From contig JAMPGU010000009.1 of NCBI GenBank assembly GCA_023663865.1, positions 1-62,466 on the forward strand: a stretch of DNA of 62,466 nucleotides, written 5' to 3'. This stretch comes from Clostridium sp. Its GTDB lineage: Bacteria; Bacillota; Clostridia; Oscillospirales; Acutalibacteraceae. The translations under genes and the position numbers were made by a program. The notes beneath the pieces are model-generated. The model had not been told where the DNA came from. It worked only from the letters and a program-made list of their open reading frames with translations, and did not search any database. Shown here piece after piece: positions 46,170 to 54,879 of the stretch (positions within the stretch are counted from its first letter, which is position 1; the number at the start of each line of letters is the position of its first letter).

Positions 46170-46198
46170 ATAATAGTCCATTGTGGACTTTTTGTCAA
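46170..46198 (-). promoter_or_regulatory. Promoter of the 29-aa peptide gene with internal operator
   Basis: Minus-strand TTGACA (46193-46198), 17 bp, TATTAT (46170-46175). Operator 1, AGTCCATTGTGGACT (46175-46189), fills the spacer. Confidence 0.78.
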
Positions 46199-46212
46199 GT
46201 CCGTATTGGACT
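46175..46212. promoter_or_regulatory. Paired operators AGTCC-N5-GGACT
   Basis: Operator 1 at 46175-46189 (AGTCCATTGTGGACT) and operator 2 at 46198-46212 (AGTCCGTATTGGACT), centres 23 bp apart, about two helical turns. Each lies between -35 and -10 of one of two back-to-back promoters. Most simply read as binding sites for the XRE protein at 46241. Confidence 0.75.
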
Positions 46213-46221
46213 CTGTTATAC
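46192..46221 (+). promoter_or_regulatory. Promoter of the XRE regulator with internal operator
   Basis: TTGTCA (46192-46197), 18 bp, TTATAC (46216-46221). Operator 2 fills the spacer. The -35 overlaps, on the opposite strand, that of the peptide promoter. Confidence 0.65.
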
Positions 46222-46240
46222 AATTTCTTTAGGTGATAGT

Positions 46241-46447
46241 ATGGATTATGTGGATAGACTAACTGCTCTTAGAGAAGATAGAGATATTAGCCAAATAGAA
46301 ATTGCAAAGGTTTTAAACTGCCAGCAATCTGCTATTTCAAAATATGAAAAAAGATTACGAGAATACAAGGTAAAAGACATAATTAAGCTGTGCGAATACT
46401 ACAATGTTTCGGCAGATTATGTATTAGGAATAAAAAGCAAAAAATAA
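46241..46447 (+). CDS. XRE-family helix-turn-helix regulator
   Basis: 68 aa from the ATG at 46241, preceded by AGGTGAT; the frame is open 20 codons upstream but that would run through the operators. Single Cro/CI domain: ISQIEIAKVLNCQQSAISKYEK is the HTH, and VKDIIKLCEYYNVSADYVLGI the closing helices. Divergent from the 29-residue peptide. The paired operators imply that it represses both promoters, including its own. Confidence 0.88.
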   Translation: MDYVDRLTALREDRDISQIEIAKVLNCQQSAISKYEKRLREYKVKDIIKLCEYYNVSADYVLGIKSKK

Positions 46448-46484
46448 GACAGTACAGCAAATCTGTACTGTCTTTTGTATTTTT
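46448..46484. terminator. Terminator between XRE regulator and pfkA
   Basis: GACAGTACAG, 5-nt loop, CTGTACTGTC, with TTTTGTATTTTT on the plus strand. Serves the convergent XRE and pfkA genes. Confidence 0.88.
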
Positions 46485-46498
46485 ATCAGATATGTAGC

Positions 46499-47464
46499 TT
46501 AGATAGAAACCTCGTGCGCAACGTTATAGAGATTCATATCAACAGACTTTGACATATTAAGCGCCTCAAAAATATCGTAGTCAACAACCTCTTCCTTCTG
46601 TGCTGCAACAACACGATTACCGATATTGTTCATAAGCAGCTTAACTGCATAGTTGCCCATACGTGTAGCCATAACTCTGTCCTTAACAGTAGGATGGCCG
46701 CCGCGCTGTGTATGACCGAGAATAGTTGCTCTTGATTCAACGCCTGTTTTTGACTGAATTTCCTTAGCAAGCTCCTCAACATCAATACCACAGCCCTCAG
46801 CAACAATAATGATAAAGTGCTTTTTATCTGTTCTCTGAGTTTTCTTCATACGCTCAATAACGTGCTTCTCAATATCAAAAGGAACCTCAGGAATCAGTAT
46901 AGAGGTTGCACCGCAGGCAATACCTGAATTCAGTGCAAGCCAGCCTGCACGGCGTCCCATTACCTCGATAACAGAGCATCTGTCGTGAGACTCAGCAGTA
47001 TCACGAATTCTGTCAACCATTTCCATAATTGTATTCAGGCAGGTATCATAGCCGATTGTATAATCACAGCAGGCAATATCATTATCAATAGTACCCGGAA
47101 CACCAACACAAGGAATACCGCGCTCTGACAAATCTCTAGCACCTCTGAAGGAACCATCGCCGCCGATAACAACAACGCCCTCAATGCCCCATTCCTGACA
47201 GGTGCGAACAGCCTTTCTCATACCCTCCTCTGTTGCGAATTCAACAGAACGTGCTGAGTAAAGAATTGTACCGCCGCGGTTAATAATGTCAGAAACCGAA
47301 CGCAAATCCATCTCGATAAAATCGCCGTTGATAAGTCCGTTATAGCCACGAACTACACCATAAACCTTCATTCCGTTTTCACAAGCTGTACGTACAACTG
47401 CTCTTACAGCAGCATTCATACCCGGCGCATCTCCGCCGCTTGTTAATACCGCAATTGTCTTCAT
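46499..47464 (-). CDS. pfkA: ATP-dependent 6-phosphofructokinase
   Basis: 321 aa from the ATG at 47464, after AGGAGG. Phosphorylates fructose-6-P in glycolysis. VLTSGGDAPGMNAAVRA (ATP loop), VVIGGDGSFRGA (Gly after GGDGS typical of ATP rather than PPi enzymes), PGTIDNDI with the catalytic Asp, EVMGRRAGWLAL and LGHTQRGGHP. Downstream of dnaE, the usual clostridial order, but separated by 236 bp with its own promoter. Confidence 0.96.
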   Translation of the reverse strand: MKTIAVLTSGGDAPGMNAAVRAVVRTACENGMKVYGVVRGYNGLINGDFIEMDLRSVSDIINRGGTILYSARSVEFATEEGMRKAVRTCQEWGIEGVVVIGGDGSFRGARDLSERGIPCVGVPGTIDNDIACCDYTIGYDTCLNTIMEMVDRIRDTAESHDRCSVIEVMGRRAGWLALNSGIACGATSILIPEVPFDIEKHVIERMKKTQRTDKKHFIIIVAEGCGIDVEELAKEIQSKTGVESRATILGHTQRGGHPTVKDRVMATRMGNYAVKLLMNNIGNRVVAAQKEEVVDYDIFEALNMSKSVDMNLYNVAHEVSI

Positions 47465-47625
47465 ATCAATTCCTCCTGTAGTAAAACAGTTTGTAATATC
47501 AACACCGCATATGCTATATATCATTCAATAATAATTAATGCAGTTTGGATTATTAGAAAAATAATTATATAACATTTATAATATCGCAAATATATGCACA
47601 GGCACAAATTAACAATATTGATTAT

Positions 47626-47654
47626 ATTTTAATAGCATAAGCAAAAAATGTCAA
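47626..47654 (-). promoter_or_regulatory. Promoter of pfkA
   Basis: Minus-strand TTGACA (47649-47654), 17 bp, TAAAAT (47626-47631). Leaves a 5' leader of about 155 nt, AT-rich, with no obvious stem. Confidence 0.8.
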
Positions 47655-47700
47655 GTATTGTCTTTGTTAAAACAAGATAAATATTTAAATACATTTTTGG

Positions 47701-50700
47701 CTAACCAATATATGCAACATTACCTTCTCCGAGTATACGCCTCAGCTCACGAAGCTCCGTTTCATTCACTTCAACAAAATCCTCTCTCGGCTGGAGCTCA
47801 TACTTCCCACTGTCAATATAGTAAAAATACAGCGGAATGGTTCCATCAAAAATGGTGGTAACTCTTTTCGCAAGGGCAATTTTCTCATCAGCCTTACTTT
47901 CAAATCGCAGGAACAAGCCCAGTCTCCGCTTCTTAGCACCGGTATTTTTTTCATCATTATGATTATTGTCCGGGGCTTGTGCCGATTTCGTTGGTGGCTT
48001 GTCAATGGTGCCTGCAAGCACCTTGGCATCCTTTTCCTCCTCCAGCGACAAGGTACCGCTCACGCTGATAACACTTCCGTCATAAATCAGATTTTGGAAC
48101 TGCTCCAGCGTTTTAGGGAACACAATGACCTCTATTGAGCCATACAAATCTTCTATCGTTACAAACGCCATTGTGGCATTATTATTTCTTGTCTGCTTGA
48201 GCGTGGTATGCGTAATGATGCCGCAAAGCTTAACCTGACTTCTGTCCTTATATTTGGACATTTCCTCCTTGCCGGCCTCAATCAGATCAATGGTATTGGC
48301 ATAGCCTCTGCTCCTGCAGATATCAGAATATTTATCCATAGGATGCCCGGACAAATACAGCCCCGTCATTTCCTTTTCCATTTTCAGCAGTTCCTGCTTA
48401 GGAAATTCAGGTACATCCGGCATTTCAACATCAAAGCTCATTTCATCGCCCTGACCCAAATCAAAAAAGCCTACCTGACCGTAGCGTGTATTCTGTCTGT
48501 AATTATCCAGATTTGTAATCAGTGCCGGCAGAGCTTGAAGCATCTGTCTGCGATTGGCGTCAAAGCAATCCATTGCACCGCAGCGGATAAGGCTCTCAAC
48601 AGCACGTCTGTTAAAATGACCCTCCTGCATACGCTTGCAAAAATCAGTCAAGGAGGTAAAGCTGCCCTTTTTTCTTTCCGCAACAACCTCGTCGATAAAC
48701 TCACTGCCTACATTTTTAATACCCAGCAAGCCGTAATGAATCACTCTGTCATTTGCAGTAAAGCCCTTCATAGAGGTATTTATATTCGGCGGACCAAGCC
48801 TGAGTCCAAGGCGCTTACACTCGGCTGTATAGCGTGCAATTTTGTTTGACTGATCCAGCACCGAGGTCATTAATGCCGCCATAAATGCGGCAGGGTAATA
48901 CTGCTTTAAATACGCTGTTCTGTAAGCAACCAAGGCATAGCAGGCAGCATGGGATTTGTTAAATGCATATTTTGCAAAATCTGACATCTGGTCAAAAATT
49001 CTGTCAGCAACTGCTCTTGGAACACCATTTTTTTCACAGCCGTCAAGGAAGGTTTCCCTCTCCTGCTCCATAACGTCAAGCTTTTTCTTGCTCATTGCTC
49101 GGCGCACAATATCCGCTCTGCCATAGGAATACCCGGCAAGCTCTCTGAAAATCTGCATAACCTGCTCCTGATATACCATACAGCCATACGTGTTTTCAAG
49201 GATTGGCTTCAGCTTTTCATCCGCATATTTTACCTTTTCGGGATTGTGTGAATTTTCTACAAATGTATCTATCTGTTTGGCAGGTCCGGGGCGGTAAAGT
49301 GACGTTGCTGCAATCAAATCCTCCAACGCCCTCGGCTTGAGGTTCATAAGCATTTGCTTCATACCCGAGGATTCAAACTGGAATATGCCCTCGGTCTGTC
49401 CTCTGGCAAACAGCTTGTATACATTTTCATCATCTATAGGCACAGCTTCAATATCAATTCCTGCCGCCTTTGAAGCATCATGAATAACCGTTAAGGTTCT
49501 CAGTCCGAGGAAATCCATTTTAAGAAGTCCCAGCTCCTCAAGGGTAGTCATAATATACTGTGTAACCGGCACATCATCATTGGTAGCAAGAGGAACATAG
49601 GTTGACACCGGATTATGGGTAATAACCACACCCGCTGCATGGGTAGAGGTATTTCTCGGCATACCCTCAACCTTGCGTGCAGTTTCTATCAGCTCATTGA
49701 CCTGCTGATTTTCCTGCATCAGTGCAGAAAGCTCCTTGGACTTGTGAACAGCCTGATCAATCGTTATATGAAAATCATTTGGAACAAGCTTTGCCACTGC
49801 ATCAACCGCAGAATAGGGCATACCCATTGCTCTGCCCACATCACGTATTGCGGCACGGGTTGCCAGCGTTCCGAAGGTGACAATCTGTGCTACATGGTCT
49901 GCACCATATTTTTTTGTAACATATTCGATAACCTCTCCCCTGCGCTCGTAACAAAAATCTATATCAAAGTCAGGCATAGAAACACGCTCAGGATTGAGGA
50001 AGCGCTCAAAGAGCAGATTATATTTCATCGGGTCTAAATCCGTAATGCCCATACAGTATGCCGCAATAGAGCCTGCACCCGAGCCACGTCCCGGGCCTAC
50101 AGGTATGCCCTTGGATTTAGCAAAGGATACAAAATCAGCCACAATCAGATAGTAGTCTGTATATCCCATTTTTTCCACAGTTTCAAGCTCGTAATCCAAA
50201 CGTGCATAATATTCCTGCGGCGGATTGTCTCCGTATCTTTTTTTCATACCCTCCATACAAAGCATTTTGAAGTATTCAAAATGATCCATATTATCAGGTG
50301 TTTCAAAATACGGCAGCTTCGTATTGCCAAATTCAAAATCAAAATTACAGCGGTCAGCTATTTTCTGGGTATTATCAATTGCCTCAGGTGTATCGGCAAA
50401 AAGCGCACGCATTTGCTCCTCACTCTTTAGATAAAACTCCTCAGCGTGAAATTCCAGACCTGTATCATCACCGATAACATGATTGGTAGCAATACAAATT
50501 AATACCTGCTGAATTTTAGCATCCTGCTTTTCAATATAATGAACATCATTGGTGGCAGCAAGAGGAATCCCTGTTTCTCTTGACAAACGCTTAATTCCCT
50601 CATTTACCACCTGCTGCTCGGAAAGTCCGTGATTCTGCAGCTCTAAATAGTAATTATCCTCACCAAAAACATCACGGTACCATAACGCTGTGCTCTTTGC

Positions 50701-51156
50701 TTTTTCATAATCTCTCTGCAAAATAGCCTGGGGAATCTCCCCGGCAAGGCAGGCAGACAGGCATATTAAGCCCTCACTGTGCTTTTCCAGCAAATCATGG
50801 TCTATTCTGGGTTTAAAATAAAAGCCCTCTGTAAAGGCTCTTGACACCATATAAATCAAATTTTTATAACCGGTTTCGTTTTTGCAAAGCAATATCAAGT
50901 GATTATATTCCTTATCAAGCACCTTATCCTTATCAAACCTTGTACGCGGTGCAACGTAAACCTCACAGCCGATTACCGGCTTTATCCCTGCTTTTTTACA
51001 GGCTTTATAAAAATCAACAGCCCCGTACATATTACCATGGTCGGTAATAGCAAGAGACTGCATTCCAAGACGCTTAGCACACTGCACCAGCTGCTCGATA
51101 CGGCAGGCGCCGTCAAGCAAAGAAAACTCCGTATGAGTGTGCAAATGAGTAAACAT
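47701..51156 (-). CDS. dnaE: DNA polymerase III subunit alpha (DnaE1 type)
   Basis: 1151 aa. PHP domain at the N-terminus (HLHTHTEFSLLDG, ITDHGNMYG), polymerase core with PDFDIDFCYERR near residue 400 and GPGRGSGAGSIAAY, helix-hairpin-helix region, then an OB-fold (NNATMAFVTIEDLYGSIEVIVF) and a C-terminal tail. Clostridial DnaE copies cooperate with PolC in replication. AAGGA before the ATG; 17 bp after whiA. Confidence 0.96.
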   Translation of the reverse strand: MFTHLHTHTEFSLLDGACRIEQLVQCAKRLGMQSLAITDHGNMYGAVDFYKACKKAGIKPVIGCEVYVAPRTRFDKDKVLDKEYNHLILLCKNETGYKNLIYMVSRAFTEGFYFKPRIDHDLLEKHSEGLICLSACLAGEIPQAILQRDYEKAKSTALWYRDVFGEDNYYLELQNHGLSEQQVVNEGIKRLSRETGIPLAATNDVHYIEKQDAKIQQVLICIATNHVIGDDTGLEFHAEEFYLKSEEQMRALFADTPEAIDNTQKIADRCNFDFEFGNTKLPYFETPDNMDHFEYFKMLCMEGMKKRYGDNPPQEYYARLDYELETVEKMGYTDYYLIVADFVSFAKSKGIPVGPGRGSGAGSIAAYCMGITDLDPMKYNLLFERFLNPERVSMPDFDIDFCYERRGEVIEYVTKKYGADHVAQIVTFGTLATRAAIRDVGRAMGMPYSAVDAVAKLVPNDFHITIDQAVHKSKELSALMQENQQVNELIETARKVEGMPRNTSTHAAGVVITHNPVSTYVPLATNDDVPVTQYIMTTLEELGLLKMDFLGLRTLTVIHDASKAAGIDIEAVPIDDENVYKLFARGQTEGIFQFESSGMKQMLMNLKPRALEDLIAATSLYRPGPAKQIDTFVENSHNPEKVKYADEKLKPILENTYGCMVYQEQVMQIFRELAGYSYGRADIVRRAMSKKKLDVMEQERETFLDGCEKNGVPRAVADRIFDQMSDFAKYAFNKSHAACYALVAYRTAYLKQYYPAAFMAALMTSVLDQSNKIARYTAECKRLGLRLGPPNINTSMKGFTANDRVIHYGLLGIKNVGSEFIDEVVAERKKGSFTSLTDFCKRMQEGHFNRRAVESLIRCGAMDCFDANRRQMLQALPALITNLDNYRQNTRYGQVGFFDLGQGDEMSFDVEMPDVPEFPKQELLKMEKEMTGLYLSGHPMDKYSDICRSRGYANTIDLIEAGKEEMSKYKDRSQVKLCGIITHTTLKQTRNNNATMAFVTIEDLYGSIEVIVFPKTLEQFQNLIYDGSVISVSGTLSLEEEKDAKVLAGTIDKPPTKSAQAPDNNHNDEKNTGAKKRRLGLFLRFESKADEKIALAKRVTTIFDGTIPLYFYYIDSGKYELQPREDFVEVNETELRELRRILGEGNVAYIG

Positions 51157-51173
51157 AATATTCCTTATCCTTT

Positions 51174-52058
51174 TTATATATTATCTGCTATTTCAATAAT
51201 ACGCTTTAATCTATGATTAACACCCGAACGTGACAATCCGCTCAAAGCCGCCAGCTCTGAAAGAGAAAGCTCAGGATTATCAATTCTTAAAACAGCAATT
51301 TCCTTTAAATCATTTTTTAAATAATCAAGACCCTTTAATTCTTTTATCTTCTCTATGGCCTGAATATGCTGATAGCTTGCCTTAACGGTCTTTTCAATAT
51401 TCGCAGCCTCGCAGTTGGCTGTACGGTTCGCCTTATTTCTGATATCCTTAACGATTTCAACATTCATCATTTCAAACATAGCCGAGGAAGCACCCATAAG
51501 ATACAGGCAATCCTCAATCACTTCGCTATCTTTAAAATAGATAATGTTATACCCTTTTCGGTTTGTAAGCTTAGGACTGAGTTCCATTTCATCCAGCATG
51601 GTAATCAGGCTTTTTGACAGATTAAGATACGGCACTGTAAATTCAAGATGATAGTCCTTTTGGGGTGTTGACACAGTACCGCAGGATAAAAATGCACCTG
51701 CCAAAAATGCGTGGGCGCAATGCTCACAATCAAAATTAGAATGATTGATTTTCAGGCTTCCCACATCTGTATGACCGAATGCACCCAATATTTTGTCACA
51801 GTCGCTTTCCTCCTCCATAAGTATGGAATAGCTTCTGCCCCGCGGTGACACTCTGATATCACACTGAACATTGCAATACTTTTTTATCAGCTTTTTATAA
51901 AGCACAGCAATATTTTCATTTTCAGTCTGCATACTGATACCGAGACCTGAAAAGCTTTTGCCAAAAATACAAAGCCCGTAAAGGAGTGCTTTTTCACAGC
52001 ATCCGTTTTCATATTCAATTTGCAAAAGTTCGTTTTTTACATCCTGTGAAAATGACAT
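51174..52058 (-). CDS. whiA: WhiA-family DNA-binding protein
   Basis: 294 aa. N-terminal LAGLIDADG-derived domain (FLAGAFLSCGTVSTPQKDYHLEF), C-terminal HTH (PELSLSELAALSGLSRSGVNHRLKRI). Linked to chromosome segregation and division in Firmicutes. Ribosome site weak (AGAGAG). Confidence 0.94.
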   Translation of the reverse strand: MSFSQDVKNELLQIEYENGCCEKALLYGLCIFGKSFSGLGISMQTENENIAVLYKKLIKKYCNVQCDIRVSPRGRSYSILMEEESDCDKILGAFGHTDVGSLKINHSNFDCEHCAHAFLAGAFLSCGTVSTPQKDYHLEFTVPYLNLSKSLITMLDEMELSPKLTNRKGYNIIYFKDSEVIEDCLYLMGASSAMFEMMNVEIVKDIRNKANRTANCEAANIEKTVKASYQHIQAIEKIKELKGLDYLKNDLKEIAVLRIDNPELSLSELAALSGLSRSGVNHRLKRIIEIADNI

Positions 52059-52112
52059 TTTATACTCTCTGTAGGTTCGGATTTTTATTTATTGTCTAAT
52101 AATACTTATACT

Positions 52113-52982
52113 CTATTTTCTGTCTAAATCCCTGTGATTGACAGATACATTGTCCCATCTTTTTGAGAAATGATTTTTAAGTGCTTCTGCGATTGCGACA
52201 CTTCTGTGATTTCCGCCGGTACAGCCAATTGCAAATACAATCTGGCTCTTTCCCTCTTTGATATAAAGCGGATTTAAGAAATCAAGAAAATCAATCAGCT
52301 TTGTCAGCAGTTCCTTGGACGCATCAAAGGAGAATACATAATCATAAACCTCTTTATCCAGTCCGGTCTTATTTCTCAGTTCATCTACCCAATATGGATT
52401 TGGCAGACAGCGTACGTCTATAACAAAATCTGCCTCGCTGGGAATACCATGCTTAAAGCCGAAGGACATACAATGAATATTCATAACATCCTGCTCACTT
52501 TCAAGCAGAATCCGCGTGAGTCTTGAGCGAAGCTTATTGCTGTCAATATCACTTGTATCAATAACATGATCGGCACGTGCTCGCAGCGGTGATAAGATTT
52601 CCTTTTCATAGGTAATGGCATTTTGTATACTGCCGTTAAACTTATCCGCAAAAGGATGCTTTCTTCTTGTAAGCTTATATCTTTTTAACGCTTCATTATC
52701 CTTTACATCAAGATATATAACCTTGACATAATAGCCATATTCCTTTATCTTGCCGATACTTTGAAGCAAGCGTTCAAACACATGACTGGATCGTACATCA
52801 CATACAATAGCAACCTTTCTGTACTCATCACTTGTGGTAAGAAGACCTACAAATGTAGACATAAGTTCAGGAGGCATATTATCAATACAATAATATCCAA
52901 CGTCCTCCAAAAATCCCATAGCGGTTGACTTTCCGGCACCGCTTACACCTGTCAATACGACCAATTCTTTATTTGATAGCAT
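52113..52982 (-). CDS. rapZ: RNase adapter / nucleotide-binding protein RapZ (YvcJ)
   Basis: 289 aa. P-loop VLTGVSGAGKSTAMGFLED, then CIDNMPPELM, and the C-terminal IGCTGGNHRSVAIAE and HRDLDRK motifs. In Bacillus YvcJ hydrolyses GTP and affects competence; in Proteobacteria RapZ senses glucosamine-6-P. Directly after murB. The partner yvcK gene normally between rapZ and whiA is missing. Confidence 0.94.
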   Translation of the reverse strand: MLSNKELVVLTGVSGAGKSTAMGFLEDVGYYCIDNMPPELMSTFVGLLTTSDEYRKVAIVCDVRSSHVFERLLQSIGKIKEYGYYVKVIYLDVKDNEALKRYKLTRRKHPFADKFNGSIQNAITYEKEILSPLRARADHVIDTSDIDSNKLRSRLTRILLESEQDVMNIHCMSFGFKHGIPSEADFVIDVRCLPNPYWVDELRNKTGLDKEVYDYVFSFDASKELLTKLIDFLDFLNPLYIKEGKSQIVFAIGCTGGNHRSVAIAEALKNHFSKRWDNVSVNHRDLDRK

Positions 52983-52993
52983 AATTATTTTCC

Positions 52994-53893
52994 TTATCTT
53001 GTTACTCTTATTTCCATTTCCAGCTTGACACCCTTTTCATTATATACGGTATCACTGCACAATCTGCATAATTCAAGAACATCTCTGCAGCTGGCATTTC
53101 CTCTGTTTATAACAAAGCCTGCATGCTTCTCACTGACCTGTGCATCACCGACTCTTTTTCCTTTAAGATTACATTCCTGAATCAGTGCACCGGCATAATA
53201 TCCTTCAGGTCTTTTAAAGGTTGACCCGGCAGAAGCAAATTCCAGCGGCTGCTTATCCTTTCTGCGGGACAGCAAATCGTCCATTTTAGCTTTTATTTCT
53301 TCTCTGTTTCCTTTTTTCAATTTCAAATACAAGCCTGTAATAATACAATTATTATCATAATAGGCAGAATGACGATAAGATAATTTCATATCCTTGCCTT
53401 CTAAGCAGCCTGCATTGCCGTCACTATCAATATGCGTGCACTTATACAGCACGTCCTTCATCTCTCCGCCATATGCACCGGCATTCATAAATGCACCGCC
53501 GCCGCAGCTTCCCGGTATGCCATAAGCAAATTCCAGTCCACTGAGGTTATGCTCCAAGGCAAATTTACACACTCTGATAAGCATTGTACCTGCCTTTGCA
53601 TATATCGTCTCATCATCAATAAGCTGAACACCCGAAAAGTGATCATCAAGAATCATAACACAGGCATCAATGCCATCATCATCAACCAGCAGATTCGACC
53701 CATTTCCGATAACCAGCAGCCTTATATCATTATTTTTTGTACATTTTACAATTCTGCTTATCTGCTCCTCATTTTCAGGATACACAACAAGCCTTGCATT
53801 ACCGCCTATTCTGAAGGTAGTATGCTTTTTCATTGGCTCGTCAAGCTTATATTCACATTTCAGTTCATCTAATAAATTAATTAATTCTGTCAA
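52994..53893 (-). CDS. murB: UDP-N-acetylenolpyruvoylglucosamine reductase
   Basis: 299 aa from a TTG after GGTGAT. FAD-dependent reduction giving UDP-MurNAc for peptidoglycan. KKHTTFRIGGNARLVVYP and IGNGSNLLVDD (FAD binding), AYGIPGSCGGGAFMNAGAYG, and ASAGSTFKRPEGYYAGALI with the catalytic Ser. Type II (short) MurB. Confidence 0.95.
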   Translation of the reverse strand: MTELINLLDELKCEYKLDEPMKKHTTFRIGGNARLVVYPENEEQISRIVKCTKNNDIRLLVIGNGSNLLVDDDGIDACVMILDDHFSGVQLIDDETIYAKAGTMLIRVCKFALEHNLSGLEFAYGIPGSCGGGAFMNAGAYGGEMKDVLYKCTHIDSDGNAGCLEGKDMKLSYRHSAYYDNNCIITGLYLKLKKGNREEIKAKMDDLLSRRKDKQPLEFASAGSTFKRPEGYYAGALIQECNLKGKRVGDAQVSEKHAGFVINRGNASCRDVLELCRLCSDTVYNEKGVKLEMEIRVTR

Positions 53894-53904
53894 AATATCA
53901 CCGA

Positions 53905-54858
53905 TTAATCTTTAACCTTGCCAAGAATTGCAGCACCGATAACACCTGCATCATTACCAAGCTCAGCTCTTACAATTTTTGTCTGAATTTTACTATGTAT
54001 GGAATATCTCTCAGCCTGAACATATCTGCGAAGAGGTGCCATAAGCGTCTCACCCTCATTACAGATACCGCCGCCCACACAAATAATCTCCGGTTGAAGG
54101 GCATTTACCAAATTGATAAGACCGCAGGAAACATATTTAATATATTGCTCAACAACCTTAATTCCTGCAATATCGCCCTTTCTCATTGCATCAAAGGCTG
54201 TTCTGCCTGATACTGCACCCTCCGCCTTGGCAAGTTGATGCATATAGGAATCAGGATACTCCTCCATAGCCATCTTTGTCTGTCTGATAAGTGCTGTGGC
54301 AGAAGCATAAGCCTCCCAGCAGCCCTTACGTCCGCAGGAGCACTGATCACCATCTACAACAATAACCATATGACCGCACTCACCGCCGGCATAGTTAACA
54401 CCATTTACAATCTTACCATCTACAATTACACCTGAGCCTACGCCTGTGCCAAGGGTTACAGCAACAAAGTTTTTTGCACCGTTACCCACACCTGCATATG
54501 CTTCACCCAGTGCAGCACAGTTGGCATCGTTTTCTATATAAACCTTTTCGATACCTGTTTTTTCAATCAGCATCTGCTTTGCCGGAACATTGTTAAAACC
54601 GAGGTTGTTTGCAAACTCAATAATGCCCTCGCCGTTTACAGTACCCGGTGTACCCAAGCCAAGTGAATCAATTTCAGCCTTTGATATGCCTGCTTTTGCG
54701 ATAGCCTCATCCACAACCATTGCAATATCATCAAATATTTCTTCTGCACTTCTGGGTGCATTGGTTTTTGTTTTTGAAGTTGCAAGAATGCTGTAGCTGT
54801 CATTAACAACTGAAGCTACAATGTTTGTTCCGCCTAAATCTACACCTATTGTATACAT
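53905..54858 (-). CDS. glk: ROK-family glucokinase
   Basis: 317 aa. IGVDLGGTNIVASVV (phosphate loop), ENDANCAALGEAYAG (catalytic Asp), GTGVGSGVIVDGKIV and the zinc motif CSCGRKGCWEAYAS. Phosphorylates glucose with ATP. Between hprK and murB, linking glucose entry to HPr-based control. N-acylmannosamine or other ROK specificities remain possible. Confidence 0.9.
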   Translation of the reverse strand: MYTIGVDLGGTNIVASVVNDSYSILATSKTKTNAPRSAEEIFDDIAMVVDEAIAKAGISKAEIDSLGLGTPGTVNGEGIIEFANNLGFNNVPAKQMLIEKTGIEKVYIENDANCAALGEAYAGVGNGAKNFVAVTLGTGVGSGVIVDGKIVNGVNYAGGECGHMVIVVDGDQCSCGRKGCWEAYASATALIRQTKMAMEEYPDSYMHQLAKAEGAVSGRTAFDAMRKGDIAGIKVVEQYIKYVSCGLINLVNALQPEIICVGGGICNEGETLMAPLRRYVQAERYSIHSKIQTKIVRAELGNDAGVIGAAILGKVKD

Positions 54859-54879
54859 AATTTTTATCTCCTCTGTATA

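Noticed and set aside
48208..48849. 213-codon open frame opposite dnaE
   Set aside because: Antisense shadow of a well-supported gene; no ribosome site and no family signature.
53432..53872. 146-codon frame opposite murB
   Set aside because: Antisense to conserved MurB motifs; no start signal.
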